64,000 bases of DNA from Ferruginibacter lapsinanis (GTDB lineage Bacteria; Bacteroidota; Bacteroidia; Chitinophagales; Chitinophagaceae), in the NCBI RefSeq assembly GCF_020783315.1, contig NZ_CP086063.1, positions 62,001 to 126,000 on the forward strand, given 5' to 3'. The notes beneath the pieces are model-generated. The model did not search any database. It worked only from the letters and a program-made list of their open reading frames with translations, and was not told the DNA's origin. Numbering within the stretch: position 1 is the first letter of the stretch; the number at the start of each line of letters is the position of its first letter. Below are positions 40,130-48,926 of the stretch, one piece after another. A program made the position numbers and the translations under genes.

Positions 40130-41386
40130 ATGGCAGACATTTTTGAAAAATTAGTGAAAGATGGTGGCCCGATCGGTCAGCATATGGACAGAGCACATGG
40201 TTATTTTGCTTTCCCGAAATTAGAAGGAGAACTGGGGCCACACATGAAATTCAGAGGTAAAGATGTGTTGGTGTGGAGTTTGAATAACTATTTAGGATTA
40301 GTAAACCATCCTGAAATAAGAAAGATAGATGCAGAAGCTGCAGCAAAATATGGTATGGGCAACCCGATGGGTGCCAGGATGATGAGTGGAAATACCACCA
40401 AACATGAAGAGTTGGAAAGAGTGATCAGTGAATTTGTAGGCAGAGAAGATACAATGCTTTTAAATTTTGGGTACCAGGGTATAATGAGTTGTATTGATGC
40501 GATGGTCAACAGAAGAGACGTTATCGTATATGATGCAGAATCTCATGCATGTATTGTTGACGGTGTAAGATTACACATGGGACACAGGTATGCATTTAAA
40601 CACAATGATGCAGAAGATTGCGAAAAACAATTACAAAGAGCAACTGAATTAGCGAACAAACAAGGTGGTGGTATTCTGGTGATCACTGAAGGTGTTTTTG
40701 GTATGGATGGTGAGCAGGGAATATTAAAAGAGATCGTTGCTTTAAAGAAAAAATATGAGTTCAGGATCTTAATTGATGATGCTCACGGATTTGGGTACAT
40801 GGGTAAAACAGGTGCCGGTGCTGACGAAGCTCAAGAGTGCCAAGATGGAATTGATCTGTACTTTTCTTCGATGGTTAAAAGCTTAGGAAGCCTGGGCGGA
40901 TTTATTTGCGGACCAAAAGCTGTGATCAAATTCTTACGTTATAATACACGTTCGCAGATATTTGCAAAGAGTGTTCCATTGTTAGTTGTAGAAGGGATGT
41001 TGAAACGCATGGAGATGATCAAGACCATGCCTGAACTAAGAGAAAAACTTTGGCACAATGTAAATCGTTTGCAAAATGGTTTAAAAGAAAGAGGTTTTGA
41101 TATTGGTGATACCAACTCTCCCGTTACACCGATCTACATGAAAGGTGATGTTCCCGAAGCAACACAAATGGTGATGGACCTGAGAGAAAATTATGGTATA
41201 TTCTGCTCTATTGTAGTGTATCCTGTAATACCTAAAGGAGATATCATTTACAGGTTAATACCAACAGCATCGCACAGCGATGAAGATATTGATATCACCT
41301 TAAAAGCATTTGAAGAAACTAAGAAAAAATTAGACGAAGGTGCGTACAAAGCCGTGGATATTCCTGATATGGCAGAGAAAATGTAA
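40130..41386 (+). CDS. spt: Serine palmitoyltransferase-like alpha-oxoamine synthase
   Basis: A 418-residue PLP enzyme of the alpha-oxoamine synthase family. It has NNYLGLVNHP, GMGNPMGARMMSGN, the PLP-stacking His139 (DAESHACIVDG), IDDAHGFGYMG (Asp217, His219) and the PLP-binding Lys250 in MVKSLGSLGG. In Bacteroidota, proteins of this length and sequence type condense L-serine with an acyl thioester to begin sphingolipid synthesis. The alternative, 2-amino-3-ketobutyrate CoA ligase (Kbl) or BioF, is less likely because of the MVKSLGSLGG variant and the length, but only an alignment would settle it. Single gene with its own terminator. Confidence 0.8.
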   Translation: MADIFEKLVKDGGPIGQHMDRAHGYFAFPKLEGELGPHMKFRGKDVLVWSLNNYLGLVNHPEIRKIDAEAAAKYGMGNPMGARMMSGNTTKHEELERVISEFVGREDTMLLNFGYQGIMSCIDAMVNRRDVIVYDAESHACIVDGVRLHMGHRYAFKHNDAEDCEKQLQRATELANKQGGGILVITEGVFGMDGEQGILKEIVALKKKYEFRILIDDAHGFGYMGKTGAGADEAQECQDGIDLYFSSMVKSLGSLGGFICGPKAVIKFLRYNTRSQIFAKSVPLLVVEGMLKRMEMIKTMPELREKLWHNVNRLQNGLKERGFDIGDTNSPVTPIYMKGDVPEATQMVMDLRENYGIFCSIVVYPVIPKGDIIYRLIPTASHSDEDIDITLKAFEETKKKLDEGAYKAVDIPDMAEKM

Positions 41387-41404
41387 GAGAAAAAATACTG
41401 TAAA

Positions 41405-41443
41405 AATAAGCCAGCCTTATATTGAGGCTGGCTTATTTTTTTA
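41405..41443. terminator. Bidirectional terminator between convergent genes
   Basis: A perfect 13-bp stem (41405-41417 with 41425-41437) with a 7-nt loop, an A-run before and a T-run after. It serves the sphingolipid gene and, in the other direction, the DUF3570 gene. Confidence 0.92.
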
Positions 41444-41446
41444 TGC

Positions 41447-42661
41447 TTATTTATATTTTATATTCAAACTCACAATGTTTGAATTCAGTCCGTTACTTCT
41501 GTTGTAATGTCCATACCGTATCTCTAATGCTGAAAAATGCTGAATGCCAAAGACACCTTTTGGCGGAGCCAATCGTATTCCGGCCCCTAAGAAATGACTG
41601 TCAAATTTTGACAGATCATAATTACTTGTGTAAAATGCATCATTTGCTGTATGCTCCATGTATGGAGCAAAATATTTGATCGCACTCTGATTGTAATACC
41701 GATAAAAAGGTGTTACAGAAAAGAATGGTGTTACTTTAATGGAAGTTTCTATATCAGCAGTATTAGCTGTTAAACCCCAATCATCATGATAAAAGCGATA
41801 GAAGGTTCGAATGATCACTTTATCTCCTGCAAAATAATTTGCTCTGATACCCACAGGAATTTTAAATCGGGAAGATGGTAACAATTCTGACTTATGTGTA
41901 TTATCATTCAAGATAACTCTATGAAAAGGCAGAGCTAAAAACCCTTGTTGATAAGCCAGATCTAATAAAAACATTAATTGCAATCGTTGATTAACGATCT
42001 GCGAATAAGTAAGAGATCCTGTAAATGAATTTCGTGCTGTTGATGCATAGTCATTATCATCACGCTCTCTACCTCCTCCACTTGTGGTAGTTCTTAGTTC
42101 TATTGGGTAAATTAATTTTACCTGATCCAAATAAGCCTGCGCTTTTATTCCAACCTCTCTGTTATTATCTTTTGACTTTTTTGAAAAACTTGCACCAAGA
42201 CCAAAAGACTGATAATCAAACTCTGTAGATGATGATGCATTTAATCCGATCGTTGTTCCTCTTTGTTTATTTTCCATCGACCAGGATACAGATGGATAGA
42301 TTCTTATATCAGATGATGATGCAGAAGAATTCGCCTTTAGATCGATCTTATCGGAAGAAGCAGATGAATAGGTATCTACTCCTAACTCTCCCGTAAAAGT
42401 ATGTAGTCTGTTCTTAGTATCATATTTAGTAAACTTAACATCGATGATATTGGCAAAGTCTGTAAGCTTTTCTGTACCGATCCCACCGGTTACAGAAGAA
42501 TTGTTACCATCCTGGTGATAGTAACTACTGATCAGATTTACTTCTTCTAATTTTAATTTTCTGGTTTGATATTCGGCTGTATCCGGTTTACTGACTGACT
42601 GTGAAAATACATTTAGTAAATTCAGGTACAATCCCACAACTACCAGGCAAATTTTCTTCAT
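41447..42661 (-). CDS. DUF3570 family outer-membrane beta-barrel protein
   Basis: A 404-residue protein with signal peptide MKKICLVVVGLYLNLLNVFSQ, then many alternating hydrophobic/polar beta strands rich in Tyr, Phe and Ser. It starts with SSYYHQDGNNSSVTGGIGTEKL and has SAIKYFAPYMEHTANDAFYTSNYDLS near the end, typical of DUF3570. The C-terminus IVSLNIKYK fits a barrel end. It is the last gene of a minus-strand operon with a thioredoxin, ApbE and DUF4266, a grouping that recurs across bacteria, so it probably forms the outer-membrane part of the same system. Its molecular function has not been established. Confidence 0.85.
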   Translation of the reverse strand: MKKICLVVVGLYLNLLNVFSQSVSKPDTAEYQTRKLKLEEVNLISSYYHQDGNNSSVTGGIGTEKLTDFANIIDVKFTKYDTKNRLHTFTGELGVDTYSSASSDKIDLKANSSASSSDIRIYPSVSWSMENKQRGTTIGLNASSSTEFDYQSFGLGASFSKKSKDNNREVGIKAQAYLDQVKLIYPIELRTTTSGGGRERDDNDYASTARNSFTGSLTYSQIVNQRLQLMFLLDLAYQQGFLALPFHRVILNDNTHKSELLPSSRFKIPVGIRANYFAGDKVIIRTFYRFYHDDWGLTANTADIETSIKVTPFFSVTPFYRYYNQSAIKYFAPYMEHTANDAFYTSNYDLSKFDSHFLGAGIRLAPPKGVFGIQHFSALEIRYGHYNRSNGLNSNIVSLNIKYK

Positions 42662-42686
42662 GGAAATATTTTAAAATTTTAATTCG

Positions 42687-42902
42687 TTAGTTACAACCAC
42701 ATCCACCACCGGTCTTACCACCGTTAGCACCTGATGCTCCTTCCCTGTAGGCTTCAAAACTCATTTCTGTTTTTTGTATCTTACGAGTCCCCAATTGCAT
42801 CTCGGCATCATTCAGCCTGCTCTTTTGGTATTCTTTCACCGAAGTACAAGATGATACAGCGACCACTAATAGCACAATCAATCCTGTTTTATTTATTTTC
42901 AT
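42687..42902 (-). CDS. DUF4266 small lipoprotein
   Basis: The ATG at 42902 gives a 71-residue protein; a GTG at 42908 that overlaps the ApbE stop codon is possible but less likely. The lipobox is LVVAVSSC, so the mature lipoprotein is about 53 residues. It keeps the family's FEAYREGASG motif and a glycine-rich end GGKTGGGCGCN with two cysteines. REGAS resembles the GA(S/T) core of ApbE flavinylation sites, and ApbE is the adjacent gene. The protein may therefore carry covalent FMN; this is an inference. It lies 25 bp before DUF3570. Confidence 0.82.
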   Translation of the reverse strand: MKINKTGLIVLLVVAVSSCTSVKEYQKSRLNDAEMQLGTRKIQKTEMSFEAYREGASGANGGKTGGGCGCN

Positions 42903-42907
42903 ACACA

Positions 42908-43849
42908 CTATTTTATATTAATGTTTGCAGATGTATATATTTTATCCTGATCATCAATAATGATACAGGCCAACCCATGTATCTGGTTGATCATATCCAA
43001 TCCTACTTTGATACCCATTATCATCACCGGTGTTGCCATCGCATCGGCCACTTCAGCATTAGGACTGATAATGGTCACGCTTTTTATTCCTGTAACAGGT
43101 AGTCCCGTTTTTGGGTCAATTGTATGAGAATATTTTTTACCGTCGATCAGAATAAATTTTTCGTAATTACCCGATGTGGCGATTGCCATATTAGTAATAT
43201 CAAGATAAGAAAATGCATGTTGTGGTGCATCGGGATTGGCAATACCTATTGTCCAGGGATTGCCATCGGGTTGATTGCCCCATGCAGTGAGGTCTCCTGC
43301 CGCATTTACGATACCACTTTCCACACCACTTTGTTTTAAAATAAACTTTGCTCGTTCTGCAGCATAGCCTTTACCTATACCGCCAAAACCAATTCGCATT
43401 CCTTTCTCTTTAAGAAACACTGTACAATCTACATCATTTAAGATCACATTTCTGTAATTGATCAGTCGTACTAATTTTTTTGCCGTAGTAGCATCCGGCA
43501 AACTTGTCATATTTTTATCGAAGTTCCACAATGACTTATCAATAGAACCATAAGTAATATCAAACGCTCCCTGTGTAATGTCAGATATTTTTATCGATCG
43601 TTGTATCAGATCAAAAACTTCTTTATCAACTTTAACAGCAGCAATACCTGCATTGATATTGATCTGATTGGTTTGACTGTCTTCGCTGTAAGTAGTCAAT
43701 AACTTTTCAATTCGCATGATCTCTTCGATTGCTTCTTCAATTCTTTCGTCAGCCCATAATGCATCTTCAGACACAACGCTGATCTCAAAACGATTTCCCA
43801 TCAAACGAACAACCGCCTTATGTATGGAAGAAATATTATTTGTCTGCAT
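42908..43849 (-). CDS. apbE: ApbE, FAD:protein FMN transferase
   Basis: A 313-residue protein with the ApbE hallmarks: YSEDSQTNQIN, FDITYGSIDKSLW, IGFGGIGKGYAAERA, GIVNAAGDLTAWG and YSHTIDPKTGLPV. ApbE cleaves FAD and attaches FMN through a phosphoester bond to Ser or Thr of exported proteins, using magnesium. No clear signal peptide or lipobox is visible at the N-terminus (MQTNNISSIHKAVVRLMG), which is odd for an enzyme that normally acts outside the cytoplasm; a more upstream start was not found. It overlaps the thioredoxin gene by 14 nt. Confidence 0.92.
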   Translation of the reverse strand: MQTNNISSIHKAVVRLMGNRFEISVVSEDALWADERIEEAIEEIMRIEKLLTTYSEDSQTNQININAGIAAVKVDKEVFDLIQRSIKISDITQGAFDITYGSIDKSLWNFDKNMTSLPDATTAKKLVRLINYRNVILNDVDCTVFLKEKGMRIGFGGIGKGYAAERAKFILKQSGVESGIVNAAGDLTAWGNQPDGNPWTIGIANPDAPQHAFSYLDITNMAIATSGNYEKFILIDGKKYSHTIDPKTGLPVTGIKSVTIISPNAEVADAMATPVMIMGIKVGLDMINQIHGLACIIIDDQDKIYTSANINIK

Positions 43850-44279
43850 TAATAACAGCCTTTATTGATGCAACAAAATCTTCAGGTTTTACATTTGGAA
43901 AACCATCCCATTTTTTTACAACTTTACCCTCCGCATCCAGCAACAATGTGAATGGGAATTTTCCTTCAGGATTATATTTGTCTGCCAAAGCTTCATTTAA
44001 TTTTACCTGCGCTTTAGCCAATTTATTTTTTTTATTCCTGGGGAAATCTGCATTTACCAGAACTAAATTATCAACTGCAAAAGCATTGAATTCATCACTG
44101 CCGAAAATTTCTCTTTTCATTCTTATACAAGGCCCACACCAATCAGAACCAGAAAAATTCAATACAATAAATTGTTTTTTTTCTTTGGCTATTTTTTGAG
44201 CGTCGGTAAAATTTGTGAGCCAATTAGTAGTGCCTGTAAACATCATAGTCGCAAGCAACATGGTAGCAAAAATTTTCAT
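43836..44279 (-). CDS. Secreted thioredoxin-fold protein
   Basis: The ATG at 44279 gives MKIFATMLLATMMFTGTTNW, a plausible signal peptide; an upstream in-frame start at 44351 adds 24 residues that overlap a terminator and is rejected. The thioredoxin fold is marked by NFSGSDWCGPCIRMKREIF (active site CGPC) and the cis-Pro region FPFTLLLDAEGKVV. It is the first gene of the thioredoxin-apbE-DUF4266-DUF3570 operon. A likely role is reducing cysteines of partner proteins outside the cytoplasm, for example the CGC end of the DUF4266 lipoprotein. That pairing is inferred from context. Confidence 0.85.
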   Translation of the reverse strand: MKIFATMLLATMMFTGTTNWLTNFTDAQKIAKEKKQFIVLNFSGSDWCGPCIRMKREIFGSDEFNAFAVDNLVLVNADFPRNKKNKLAKAQVKLNEALADKYNPEGKFPFTLLLDAEGKVVKKWDGFPNVKPEDFVASIKAVINADK

Positions 44280-44306
44280 GGAGTTATTGAATTTATATTT
44301 TTCATT

Positions 44307-44349
44307 AAAAAGGCCACAACAAAGTAAACTAAAGATACTTTGCTGTGGC
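44307..44349 (-). terminator. Terminator between the DUF4382 gene and the apbE operon
   Basis: The stem gccaca-a-caaagta (44313-44326) pairs with tactttg-c-tgtggc (44336-44349) with one mismatch and a 9-nt loop. On the minus strand it is followed by a T-run. It separates the DUF4382 lipoprotein gene from the operon below it. Confidence 0.75.
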
Positions 44350-44367
44350 AAAAAAACTTGTTAATGC

Positions 44368-45270
44368 TTAGTTATGTAACGTTACAGTTGGTACATGTGT
44401 ATCGTCATTTATTACAACTACGATATTATTGATAGTTGTATCGCTATATCCGTTAAAACCTTTGAAATGAATACTATATGTACCCGCCTTTAAACCTCTG
44501 ATCTTATACTCTCCATCTTCATCATGTTCAGGTATCGCCATAGCAGTATCGGTGGTATTAAAAATTGTTACCACTGCATGAGCAGCTTCAGGACGAACTT
44601 TTCCTTCCACTTTACCAGATTTTGCATCGCAGAATGGGGTTACTATCGGATTAAGATAATACTGCCCTCCGATTAACGTAATAGAACGTCCAAGATCAAA
44701 ATCTAACCAAACACCAATTGGCGAATCATGTTGCTCATTGTTATCATCGCCGCTTTCATGCTCTCCCTGTTCATCTTCGCCATGTATCTTTACATAAACC
44801 AGATTATCCGAGCCAGAAAGTGTTAATGCATGTGCTACTCCACCAACGTAAACAGTATTATTTGTTCCTAAAGTGATCCTCACCTTTCTGATTTTACCTG
44901 TAATAGTTCCTGAAGCCAGTAACATATCTATACCATTTCTTAAGTTAGATACAGTATACACACCTGGTGTCATGGCTAAATCAATCCACTGCCCAAAAGC
45001 ATCACTATCCTGATGATCATCATCATTGTCATTATCAATATCGCCAAAATGGTCATTATGTTGATGCTCTTCACTTGTATCGATCTTTACCTCTACTTTT
45101 TGTATATCAATTAATACAGAATCAAAAAGTGCAGGGTCATCGGTCAGATACAAAGACAATTTCTGAGAACCTGAACCGCTGCTATTTTCCTTTTTACAGG
45201 CAGAAAAAAATAATGTAACTAGAAACAGTGATAGGGCAAAACCAATAATGGTTACTTTTGTGTTTTTCAT
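44368..45270 (-). CDS. DUF4382 domain lipoprotein
   Basis: A 300-residue lipoprotein (signal MKNTKVTIIGFALSLFLVTLFFSAC with the lipid-linked Cys at 25). The DUF4382 domain is marked by LSLYLTDDPALFDSVLIDIQKVEV, WIDLAMTPGVYTVSNLRNG and a C-terminal carboxypeptidase-regulatory-like beta domain (GKVEGKVRPEAAHAVVTIF to GTYSIHFKGFNGYSD). Two inserts, EEHQHNDHFGDIDND with following DDDHQDSD and EDEQGEHESGDDNNEQHD, are very rich in Asp, Glu and His and could bind metal ions. Function unknown. It is transcribed away from the sigma-factor gene 139 bp upstream, which makes it a possible target of that regulator. Confidence 0.85.
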   Translation of the reverse strand: MKNTKVTIIGFALSLFLVTLFFSACKKENSSGSGSQKLSLYLTDDPALFDSVLIDIQKVEVKIDTSEEHQHNDHFGDIDNDNDDDHQDSDAFGQWIDLAMTPGVYTVSNLRNGIDMLLASGTITGKIRKVRITLGTNNTVYVGGVAHALTLSGSDNLVYVKIHGEDEQGEHESGDDNNEQHDSPIGVWLDFDLGRSITLIGGQYYLNPIVTPFCDAKSGKVEGKVRPEAAHAVVTIFNTTDTAMAIPEHDEDGEYKIRGLKAGTYSIHFKGFNGYSDTTINNIVVVINDDTHVPTVTLHN

Positions 45271-45409
45271 ATAAAATGAATTTAGTGATTGATGAAAAAA
45301 ATTACTTGTAATAGGTAGATGTATATCTCAATCAAAAAGGTTGGGTATGTTTAATATTTAACAATAAACATACCACAACCCAACCATTTCGATAAATCCA
45401 GCATCTATT

Positions 45410-45991
45410 GTGGCAAACGACGAATATTTAGTGGATTCAACCGATAAACTCATACAAGGATGTATAAGAGGTGACAGGTATAGCCAAAGTCAGCTCTATG
45501 CCTTATATGCACCCAAGATGTTTATCGTTTGTTTGCGATATTCAAAAAACAGGGAAGAGGCCGAAGATATAATGCAGGATGGCTTTACAAAGGTTTTTTC
45601 ATTTATTCATCAGTTTAAATCTGAAGGTTCTTTTGAAGGATGGATCAGAAAAATAATTGTAAACTGCGCCTTGCAGCGGTACAGAAATAAACCTCAATTG
45701 CATGCAGTTATTGACATAAACAACAACATAGTTGAGCATATCGGGGATGAAGATATACTATCAAAACTCGGTGTTAAAGAATTATTAAAAATGATTCAAC
45801 AGCTTCCTCCTGCCTATAGAATGGTTTTTAACTTATACGTTTTTGAGGGAATGAAGCACAGAGAAATAGCCCTGAAACTAGGCATAGCGGAAGGAACCTC
45901 AAAATCGAATTTGTCTGACGCAAGAACTCTTTTACAAAAAGCCGTAAACAATAGCTTGCTTACAGCAAAACAAAATATTAATTCTATATGA
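45410..45991 (+). CDS. ECF-type RNA polymerase sigma factor
   Basis: A 193-residue sigma-70 family protein starting at GTG (45410). Region 2 is marked by YALYAPKMFIVCLRYSKNREEAEDIMQDGFTKVF, read here as two parts, and FEGWIRKIIVNCALQRYR. Region 4 has LPPAYRMVFNLYVFEGMKH and the helix-turn-helix REIALKLGIAEGTSKSNLSDAR. Proteins of this type direct transcription of a small set of genes, often under a membrane anti-sigma factor. The next gene overlaps by 4 nt (ATGA) and has an anti-sigma-like N-terminus. No SusC/FecR genes are near, so this is not a standard FecI-FecR unit. Confidence 0.92.
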   Translation: MANDEYLVDSTDKLIQGCIRGDRYSQSQLYALYAPKMFIVCLRYSKNREEAEDIMQDGFTKVFSFIHQFKSEGSFEGWIRKIIVNCALQRYRNKPQLHAVIDINNNIVEHIGDEDILSKLGVKELLKMIQQLPPAYRMVFNLYVFEGMKHREIALKLGIAEGTSKSNLSDARTLLQKAVNNSLLTAKQNINSI

Positions 45992-47487
45992 AAGAAAATC
46001 TACACGATATAGATAAATTATTTCAATCGGCTATCAATCAACATCAGGAATCTCCCTCAGATGAGGTTTGGAATGCTATTGAAAACAATCTAAATAAAAA
46101 AGATGTCGACAATTACCGCAAAAAAAATTACTGGCTTAAACGATTATCTGTTCTATTATTCCTTTTACTCACTGGCGTTAGTATTTATCTATTTACGAAA
46201 CCAAAAAACAATTCGCATAAAGATTTACAGTTCACTCAGGTTATTCCCGATAGAGAAACGATTAATGAGGATCACAATAGCGTCTTAGATCACCAAAATA
46301 CCACTCACAAGGACTATCTGACCAATCGAAACAACAATCAAACAACAAATAAAGAAATCGACATCAATGATGATAAAATAAAAAAAATTGTTTCAATAAA
46401 GCATACAAATAATAATTATTCGAACAGAAATAAAACATTTGAAAAATTCCCTGTCCCGGTGAATGATAAAAATCTAAGCACCACTACTCTTAGACAGCAA
46501 CAGAAAAAAAATAAAAAAAATACTGAGAAAAAAATATCTGTAAAAATCACTAATGCCTCAACCGATGATGTAATAACTACAGAATATCACTCTACCAGTG
46601 TCCCTGAAAAAAATAATGCTATTGAAAATAGTAATTCAGAAGTTCCTGCTACTGCGATAATGAAAGTTGACAGCAGTAAAACTACCGCTATCATAGCAAA
46701 AAAGAAAACAGTAACAGAAAATGGAATAAAAACCACAATAAAGAGAAAAACTAAATCTGAACCAGGCTTAGCACTATCTGCATTTTTCTCTCCTGATTTT
46801 GCTTCCTATAACTTGCTAAATGGAGATAATAATAATCAACTTGATGGGGAAAACAAGGATGAAATTGAACAGAATGAAGACCATCAAAACGCTTTTACCA
46901 CAGGCTTATTATTTGATTACACTTTTAATAAGCATTGGGCCATACAAACCGGCTTTACTTTTTCAAAAACTACCATTGGAGGAGCTCCTAAAAAAATTTA
47001 TGCAAAAGCAGATAACAATGGTAATATCAAATATTGCTATTGGTCTTCTTCCGGCTATGCCTTCATTAAAACTCCGGAAGGAAATTTACCCGCAGTTGGA
47101 GATAGTATAAATGCCTCTTCATCAAGACATACTCTGCAATACCTTAGTGTTCCTTTAGCCATCAAATATAGTATCCCTTACAAAAAATTTGAATTTAATT
47201 TATTGGCAGGAGTATCCGCTAATTTTTTAATTAAAAGTAAATTAGAAGCAGCCCTAAAAGACAGAGATGAAGATGAACACCACAAACAATATCAAATAGA
47301 AGGATTAAGAAATGTATATTTTTCGGGAGTTGCTGGAATCGGTATCACCTATAATCTGACAAGTAAATGGGGGATCATATTTTCGCCATCAGCTCGTTTT
47401 GCGCTAACTCCTATCAATAAAAATATTGGCATTAGATCTTATTCGAATTCAATTGGACTAACTACTGGCGTTCGTTTTAAATTCTAA
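45988..47487 (+). CDS. Anti-sigma-like N-terminus fused to an outer-membrane beta-barrel
   Basis: A 499-residue protein overlapping the sigma gene by 4 nt. Residues 1-48 are polar and helical (HDIDKLFQSAINQHQ, DEVWNAIENNLNKK) like short anti-sigma domains. One membrane helix spans ~52-69 (LSVLLFLLLTGVSIYLF). A ~180-residue Lys/Asn/Thr-rich linker of low complexity leads to a PorT-like beta-barrel from ~255 (LALSAFFSPDFASYNLL) to the terminal Phe (GVRFKF), the signal for outer-membrane assembly. If real as one chain, it would cross both membranes. It could pass a surface signal straight to the sigma factor. The frame is continuous with no sign of an assembly error. Confidence 0.82.
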   Translation: MKENLHDIDKLFQSAINQHQESPSDEVWNAIENNLNKKDVDNYRKKNYWLKRLSVLLFLLLTGVSIYLFTKPKNNSHKDLQFTQVIPDRETINEDHNSVLDHQNTTHKDYLTNRNNNQTTNKEIDINDDKIKKIVSIKHTNNNYSNRNKTFEKFPVPVNDKNLSTTTLRQQQKKNKKNTEKKISVKITNASTDDVITTEYHSTSVPEKNNAIENSNSEVPATAIMKVDSSKTTAIIAKKKTVTENGIKTTIKRKTKSEPGLALSAFFSPDFASYNLLNGDNNNQLDGENKDEIEQNEDHQNAFTTGLLFDYTFNKHWAIQTGFTFSKTTIGGAPKKIYAKADNNGNIKYCYWSSSGYAFIKTPEGNLPAVGDSINASSSRHTLQYLSVPLAIKYSIPYKKFEFNLLAGVSANFLIKSKLEAALKDRDEDEHHKQYQIEGLRNVYFSGVAGIGITYNLTSKWGIIFSPSARFALTPINKNIGIRSYSNSIGLTTGVRFKF

Positions 47488-47536
47488 TATTATTAACAAC
47501 ATAAAAACAATCTGCCTATTATAACAATGGGTGTGC

Positions 47537-48913
47537 TCATTTTTCAGTTTTATTTCCAGAATTAAATGGCCAATAGTTATTTATACCAGAAGAAATTAAA
47601 TACACCACCAAACCACTTCCAAAAACAAGTAAAAAAGAAACAATACTTGTCAGCCCGGTTGCATAGAAAACAAATAACCACATCAATACTGCCATTATAA
47701 CCGGCAAAGGATAGAGTGGCATTTTATACGGCAGCCCTGTTGTTCCGTTTCGTTTACGCAATAACGTTATACCAACTGCCTGCCCGATGAACTGTATCAT
47801 AATACGCATAGCTAAAATACCATCGATGATATGTTTCATCTTAAACAATAAGCTAAACACAAAAGCAAATCCTGCTAACACCAATAAAGAAACATAGGGA
47901 AAATTTTTAGTAGGATGCAGTTTGGCAAACACTTTAAAAAATGCGCCATCCACTGCTGCAGCGTAAGGCACACGTGAATAGCCAAGCATTACAGCAAACA
48001 AAGAAGCTAATGCCACCCATAATATCATAACGGTAGCTAATTTTGCTGCACCCGTGCCATACAATCGTTCTATAAAAGTACTCACTACAAAATTATTCTG
48101 CCCTGTATCCTGCCAATGCTTTATTTCCTGCCATGAGATAACACTGCTTACACTCATATTCATTGCCATGTATAATATCCCTATTCCTATCGCAGAAATA
48201 AACATGCTACGGGGAATATTTTTACCGGGATCTTTTATCTCCCCTCCTAAATGACAAACATTATAATACCCCAAATAACTATAGATAGTTTTTACACATG
48301 CTTGTCCAAATGCAAAAGATGCCAATTGCCCCCAACTAAAGTCTGTGCTGATCTGATGCAAGGGTTGTAAAAAATTACCATTGGCTATACCTCCAAAAAT
48401 TATCCAGCCAATTGTAAGCAATACACCCATCCACAATAGCACACCGATCTTACCAATACTATCTATCTTTCTGTATAATAATAAGGTGATAAAAATTATC
48501 ACCACTCCCGATACCGCTTTGGCCTGCCACTCATCCAAATGAATCAAATAACCGAGATACTGAGAAAAACCAATCGCCGCAGAAGCCGCCACCAGCGGAG
48601 CTTGTATAACAGTTTGCCATACATATAAAAAGCTCATCATTTTACCCATCCCATTCTTCCCATACGCTTCTTTCAAAAAATTATAGCTGCCTCCTGCCAA
48701 AGGATAGGCCGCTCCCAACTCACTCCAGATCATTGCATCTACCAGAGAAAGAATTGCCCCCGCTATCCATGCATACAAAAACATTCCCCCCATTAAGCCG
48801 ATCACAATTGGTAAAGTCACAAAAGGACCGATCCCTACCATGTCTATCATATTTAGCACCGTGCCTTGAAAAAGTGATAAACTGCGTTGTAATTTTGGTT
48901 GTTCTGTCGACAT
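47537..48913 (-). CDS. APC superfamily amino acid permease
   Basis: A 458-residue inner-membrane transporter with about 12 helices. The N-terminal helix has VLNMIDMVGIGPFVTLP, the family's broken-helix substrate site; helix 3 has ELGAAYPLAGGSYNFLKEAYG; and YNVCHLGGEIKDPGKNIPRSM is the conserved loop seen in amino acid/polyamine/organocation carriers. The substrate is not evident. It starts 13 bp after the phosphopantetheinyl transferase gene and is probably co-transcribed with it. Confidence 0.88.
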   Translation of the reverse strand: MSTEQPKLQRSLSLFQGTVLNMIDMVGIGPFVTLPIVIGLMGGMFLYAWIAGAILSLVDAMIWSELGAAYPLAGGSYNFLKEAYGKNGMGKMMSFLYVWQTVIQAPLVAASAAIGFSQYLGYLIHLDEWQAKAVSGVVIIFITLLLYRKIDSIGKIGVLLWMGVLLTIGWIIFGGIANGNFLQPLHQISTDFSWGQLASFAFGQACVKTIYSYLGYYNVCHLGGEIKDPGKNIPRSMFISAIGIGILYMAMNMSVSSVISWQEIKHWQDTGQNNFVVSTFIERLYGTGAAKLATVMILWVALASLFAVMLGYSRVPYAAAVDGAFFKVFAKLHPTKNFPYVSLLVLAGFAFVFSLLFKMKHIIDGILAMRIMIQFIGQAVGITLLRKRNGTTGLPYKMPLYPLPVIMAVLMWLFVFYATGLTSIVSFLLVFGSGLVVYLISSGINNYWPFNSGNKTEK

Positions 48914-48926
48914 TAAATATGATTGA

